Source of the DNA: Verrucomicrobiota bacterium
GTDB taxonomy: Bacteria > Verrucomicrobiota > Verrucomicrobiia > Chthoniobacterales > UBA10450
Length of the DNA: 8,848 nt
NCBI GenBank assembly: GCA_003219945.1
Contig: QHQV01000050.1
Location: forward strand, 1-8,848
Direction: 5' to 3'
Of the stretch, positions 5,551 through 8,848 are shown in pieces (the first letter of the stretch is position 1; each line of letters starts with the position of its first letter). The notes under the pieces were generated by a model. That model was not told the origin of the DNA. It made no database searches and saw only the letters and a program-made list of their open reading frames with translations. Made by a program: the position numbers and the translations under genes.

Positions 5551-8142
5551 ATGACACAAACGACAACCTCCCGGATTTTCCCCAAGGCGAAGTTCTTTTT
5601 CGAAGGCGAGAAGAAGTTTTTCGTCAAAGGGGTCACGTACGGTCCGTTTAAACCGGATGCGCAGGGAGACTACGTCGGCAGCCCTGAACGGGTGGATGCC
5701 GATGTGGCACTGATGCGTGAGGCGGGCTTGAACATTGTGCGGATTTATCATTCGCCGCCGCGCTGGTTCCTCGATCATTGCGCTGCCGCAGGGATACGCA
5801 TTCTGGTGACGCTCCCGTGGGAAAAACACATCGAGTTTCTCCGTGAACGATCCACACGTAAACAGATCGCCGAAAATGTACGCGCTGCCGTTAAAACGCA
5901 TGCAGGGCACCCGGCGATCTTCGGTTATCTGGTCGGGAATGAAATTTCCAGCACAATGGCGCGTTGGCTCGGCACACGTCGAGTGATTGAGTTCGTCGAG
6001 GAACTAATACAGATCGGGCGTGCAATCGATCCGGACGCGCTTTTTTCGTATGCGACCTATCCGCCCACCGAATATCTGCTCCCGCAGAATTCCGATTTTT
6101 CCTGTTTCAACGTTTACCTTCACAATCAGCGCGATTTCGAAGGTTACCTGCTGCGGTTACAAAACCTCACCGGTGAACACCCGCTTATCCTCGGTGAATT
6201 TGGTATGGACACGATCCGGCATTCGCAGGACGAACAGGCCGAAATGCTCGGCTGGCACATTGACAGCGTTGTGAAATGCGGCCTGGCCGGAACGATTCTT
6301 TTCACCTGGACGGACGAATGGTTTACGGGCGGTCAGGAAATCACGGAGTGGGCATTTGGCATAGTCACGCGGAAGCGCAAGCCGAAGAAGGCGTTCTACA
6401 CGATTCAGGAAAAGCTCGGCGGGAACGATTCGACTTCGCCTCATCTTCCGTTGCCAAAGACGCCGTTCGTGTCCGTGATTGTTTGCTCGTACAACGGGAG
6501 CCGCACTCTTGCTGCCTGTCTGGATTCGTTAGGCAAACTAAATTATCCAGCTTACGAAGTCATTCTCGTAGACGATGGATCGACGGATGACACTGCTGAC
6601 GTGGCAGCGCACTTCCCGTGGGTGCGCTACATTCATCAGAGCAATCATGGATTAAGTCACGCCCGCAATGCCGGGGTGGCTGCTGCCAAGGGCGAAGTGT
6701 TGGCCTACACCGATTCGGACTGCATGACAGACGCCGATTGGCTGTACTACCTGATTGGCACGCTTGTCAGTGGCGATTACGCCGGAGTAGGAGGACCGAA
6801 CATCACGCCACCGGCACAAAATTGGATTCAGGCCTGCGTTGCTGCAGCGCCGGGCGGACCAAACCATGTTCTGCTTACGGACACAGTCGCCGAGCATATT
6901 CCCGGTTGTAACATGGCGTTTTACCGTTGGGCCTTCGAAGGTGTAGGTGGATTCGATCCTGAATACCGCAAGGCCGGCGACGACGTGGATTTCTGCTGGC
7001 GAATTCAGCAGGCTGGATGGGTAATCTCTTTCAGCCCGACCGCCATCGTTTGGCATCATCGACGGTTTACGCTGCGCGCTTTTTTGAAACAGCAAGACGG
7101 CTATGGCGAAGCGGAATCTTTGCTGCGGTTTAAACATTTGATCTTCTTCGGCCCGACCGGCACAGCGAAATGGCGCGGTCAAATCTACGGCACTACGCGC
7201 TTCACCTGGTTTGTTAACCGCCCGATTATCTATCACGGGATTTTCGGTGAAGGATTTTTCCAATCCATCTATCCTGCGCCACAATCAGAGGTCGCAGAAT
7301 ACCTTAGCAGCATTGAATGGTTTGCGCTGACGATCTTTCTTTTTGGACTCGGAATTTTTTTGCCTGGCCTGCGCATCGTTCCGTATTTGATGCTGGGCGG
7401 CACTTTTTGCGTGGCGCTTTCGTACATGGTGCGAGCGCGGATCGAACCAAAATTCGACACGGTACACGCGCGCCTGTTGGTGATGATTCTGGCGTTTGCG
7501 CAGCCGCTCGTACGCGGGTTCTCTCGGTATTTCACCTGGCTGCGTTTCAAACGAACACCGGCAAACGTGATTCGGAAGCACGAGCATTTACCCGAAAGCG
7601 CGCGTTCTCGAGGCAGCCTCAGTCGCCGCATATTTTGGAGCGAGGAGGGGAGGGACCGCCACTACTTTCTGGGCGAAATTTTTCGGTTGCTGGACGAAGA
7701 AGGCTGGCGCTATTCCACGGACAGCGGTTGGAACGACTGGGACATTCAAATTTACGGCAATTTCTGGTGGAGCATCGCGCTTCAAACCGTCACTGAATAT
7801 CACGGCGGCGGGAAATGTTTGACCAGGATACGGCTTCGCAACCGGGTGGTTATTACGATGATCATTTTCAATATGATTGCGACAAGCTTGTTGATTTACC
7901 ACGAAGTAAACGTTTCTCACGTCGATCTATGGCCAATCGGTTTTTACCTGGCTTTCCTGGGTTTTCTCGGAACGCGCGCGCGCGCGTTGAAATCGCGTGT
8001 AGCCGAACTGGTCGATCTCGCTGCGTTTCGAGCAGGCCTGCAGCGCGTGTCGCGTAAAGGAAAACCGGTCGCGCCGCTAGCGGAGCCGGAACTGGAGGTT
8101 GCGGTGAACGCAACCGATCCAGCGTCGCCGCAGTTGCCATAA
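5551..8142 (+). CDS. Glycoside hydrolase (clan-A-like) / GT2 glycosyltransferase membrane fusion
   Basis: An 863-residue fusion. Residues about 14-290 look like a (beta/alpha)8 hydrolase of the GH2/GH5 type: GVTYGPF (27-33), NIVRIYH (61-67), GYLVGNE (125-131) with E131 the likely acid/base, ILGEFGMD (213-220) with E216 the likely nucleophile, and FTWTDEW (251-257) near the barrel end. A short linker leads to a GT2 domain (about 305-540) with VSVIVCSYNG (307-316), VDDGST (340-345), the metal-binding TDSD (387-390), PGCNMAF (451-457) and AGDDVDFCWRIQQAGW (475-490), the acidic and R-W acceptor-side motifs. Hydrophobic segments near 589-606, 609-627, 640-656, 766-784 and 792-807 anchor the C-terminus, with a Trp-rich soluble stretch (690-762) between them. 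There is no signal peptide, so GH and GT2 should both be cytoplasmic. A Shine-Dalgarno AGGA (5541-5544) precedes the ATG. It probably makes or edits a cell-surface or lipid-linked glycan; donor and product are unknown. Confidence 0.88.
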   Translation: MTQTTTSRIFPKAKFFFEGEKKFFVKGVTYGPFKPDAQGDYVGSPERVDADVALMREAGLNIVRIYHSPPRWFLDHCAAAGIRILVTLPWEKHIEFLRERSTRKQIAENVRAAVKTHAGHPAIFGYLVGNEISSTMARWLGTRRVIEFVEELIQIGRAIDPDALFSYATYPPTEYLLPQNSDFSCFNVYLHNQRDFEGYLLRLQNLTGEHPLILGEFGMDTIRHSQDEQAEMLGWHIDSVVKCGLAGTILFTWTDEWFTGGQEITEWAFGIVTRKRKPKKAFYTIQEKLGGNDSTSPHLPLPKTPFVSVIVCSYNGSRTLAACLDSLGKLNYPAYEVILVDDGSTDDTADVAAHFPWVRYIHQSNHGLSHARNAGVAAAKGEVLAYTDSDCMTDADWLYYLIGTLVSGDYAGVGGPNITPPAQNWIQACVAAAPGGPNHVLLTDTVAEHIPGCNMAFYRWAFEGVGGFDPEYRKAGDDVDFCWRIQQAGWVISFSPTAIVWHHRRFTLRAFLKQQDGYGEAESLLRFKHLIFFGPTGTAKWRGQIYGTTRFTWFVNRPIIYHGIFGEGFFQSIYPAPQSEVAEYLSSIEWFALTIFLFGLGIFLPGLRIVPYLMLGGTFCVALSYMVRARIEPKFDTVHARLLVMILAFAQPLVRGFSRYFTWLRFKRTPANVIRKHEHLPESARSRGSLSRRIFWSEEGRDRHYFLGEIFRLLDEEGWRYSTDSGWNDWDIQIYGNFWWSIALQTVTEYHGGGKCLTRIRLRNRVVITMIIFNMIATSLLIYHEVNVSHVDLWPIGFYLAFLGFLGTRARALKSRVAELVDLAAFRAGLQRVSRKGKPVAPLAEPELEVAVNATDPASPQLP

Positions 8143-8166
8143 CTCCACCGGCGTCTCAGAGATGCC

Positions 8167-8848
8167 CTACATCTTCAACACCGTTCTCCCCGATCCGGCC
8201 TCGATCCCGCCAATCCGCTTCGCTCTTAAAATCGACATTGCGTTTCGTGCATTTCGCTCCGCGACAATCGCTACCATTCCAGTCCCCATGTTGAAGACTT
8301 GATACATCTCCTGAGCATCGACCTTTCCATTTTTCTGCAGGATTTGGAAGATGCTCGGGACGCGCCAGCTTTTCGTTTCAATTACCGCGTCACAATTCGG
8401 AGGCAAAATGCGCGGCAAATTATCAATCAGACCGCCGCCGGTGATGTGCGCTAGACCTTTGATCACGCCGGCTGGAATTTTTGCGAGGAGCGGCTGATAA
8501 TTTTTGTGCACGCGCAGCAATTCTTCGCCGACAGTGATTGTGGACGCGGGTAGACGCGAACGCGGTTTGAGCCGCATTTTCTCGAATAAAATTTTTCGCG
8601 CGAGCGAGTAGCCATTGGTGTGCAGACCGTAGGAAGCGAGGCCGACAACGACGTCGCCGGGTTTGATGTTGCTGCCATCGATGATTTTCGTCCTATCCAC
8701 GACACCAACGACGCAACCGGCAAGATCGTATTCACCGTTGCGATACATCCTGGGCATCTGCGCAGTTTCGCCTCCCAGAAGGGCGCAACCCGCGGCGCGA
8801 CAGGCGCGGGAAAAGCCGCGAAGTAATTGCCGGAACACGCCGGGCTCG
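8167..8848 (-). CDS. purM: Phosphoribosylformylglycinamidine cyclo-ligase (AIR synthetase), 5' end outside window
   Basis: ATP-dependent cytoplasmic enzyme of purine synthesis that closes formylglycinamidine ribotide to aminoimidazole ribotide. About 226 codons are visible, the C-terminal two thirds of a protein usually near 345 residues. The frame runs through the right edge as Glu-Pro-Gly before a GTG at 8838, which is an internal Val and not a start. Family motifs in order: GCALLGGETAQMPRMY, GDVVVGLASYGLHTNGYSLA, HITGGGLIDNLPRILP and MYQVFNMGTGMV, all close to the usual PurM wording. The protein ends TVLKM before TAG. It converges on the GH-GT2 gene with only 24 bp between the two stop codons and no clear terminator between them. 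Confidence 0.95.
   Translation of the reverse strand, partial: EPGVFRQLLRGFSRACRAAGCALLGGETAQMPRMYRNGEYDLAGCVVGVVDRTKIIDGSNIKPGDVVVGLASYGLHTNGYSLARKILFEKMRLKPRSRLPASTITVGEELLRVHKNYQPLLAKIPAGVIKGLAHITGGGLIDNLPRILPPNCDAVIETKSWRVPSIFQILQKNGKVDAQEMYQVFNMGTGMVAIVAERNARNAMSILRAKRIGGIEAGSGRTVLKM

Noticed and set aside
5275..5910. Minus-strand open frame of 211 codons spanning the start of the GH-GT2 gene
   Set aside because: It mostly runs antisense to well-supported catalytic domain sequence, lacks motifs, and is Arg/Ser-rich as shadow frames in GC-rich DNA usually are.
6652..7284. Minus-strand open frame of 210 codons
   Set aside because: Antisense to the GT2 domain, with no domain pattern or ribosome site.
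8836..8838. GTG as start codon of purM
   Set aside because: The frame continues without a stop to the window edge as Glu-Pro-Gly-Val in the expected PurM context, so this is an internal codon and the gene is truncated by the window.
1..8848. CRISPR array, insertion sequence, integrase or phage genes
   Set aside because: No regularly spaced repeats, transposase or integrase motifs are visible on either strand.

Overview
The window is moderately GC-rich, densely coded DNA that looks chromosomal. It holds core metabolism (hemL, the end of purM), a tRNA-Cys, a small type II secretion/pseudopilin cluster, and one large multidomain glycan enzyme. Long GC-rich intergenic spacers carrying degenerate repeat copies, a GTG-started hemL of the glutamate (C5) pathway, and isolated gspF/gspG genes would fit a soil Verrucomicrobiota member (Chthoniobacterales / Udaeobacter-like). 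That placement is an inference from general character and was not tested by a search.

Layout. Positions 1-177 carry no convincing gene but contain a 19-bp tandem duplication. Positions 178-3211 are a minus-strand group read in the order gspF, a secreted protein of two probable beta-sandwich domains (354 aa), then gspG. A 10-bp hairpin lies in the gspF leader. A degenerate repeat copy separates the 354-aa gene from gspG. Divergent from gspF at 3349 is a small plus-strand gene for a 59-residue secreted peptide with a clean signal sequence and Shine-Dalgarno. A minus-strand tRNA-Cys(GCA) follows at 3760-3831, with its own -35/-10 promoter and a hairpin/T-run terminator. Divergent from the tRNA is hemL (3980-5260, plus), then a 290-bp spacer with a second copy of the repeat. 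At 5551-8142 there is an 863-aa fusion of a clan-A-like glycoside hydrolase barrel, a GT2 glycosyltransferase and a C-terminal membrane region. It converges on the 3' end of purM (minus strand, cut by the window edge).

How it fits together. GspF (inner-membrane platform) and GspG (major pseudopilin) are partners in building a periplasmic pseudopilus. The 354-aa secreted protein between them is a candidate substrate or accessory of that machine; the ATPase and secretin genes are not here. The GH-GT2 protein is the most unusual item. It has no signal peptide and no membrane segment between its hydrolase and transferase domains, so both should face the cytoplasm, where the GT2 domain could extend a polysaccharide or lipid-linked glycan and the barrel could trim or transfer it. 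hemL, tRNA-Cys and purM are housekeeping genes with no evident functional link to their neighbours.
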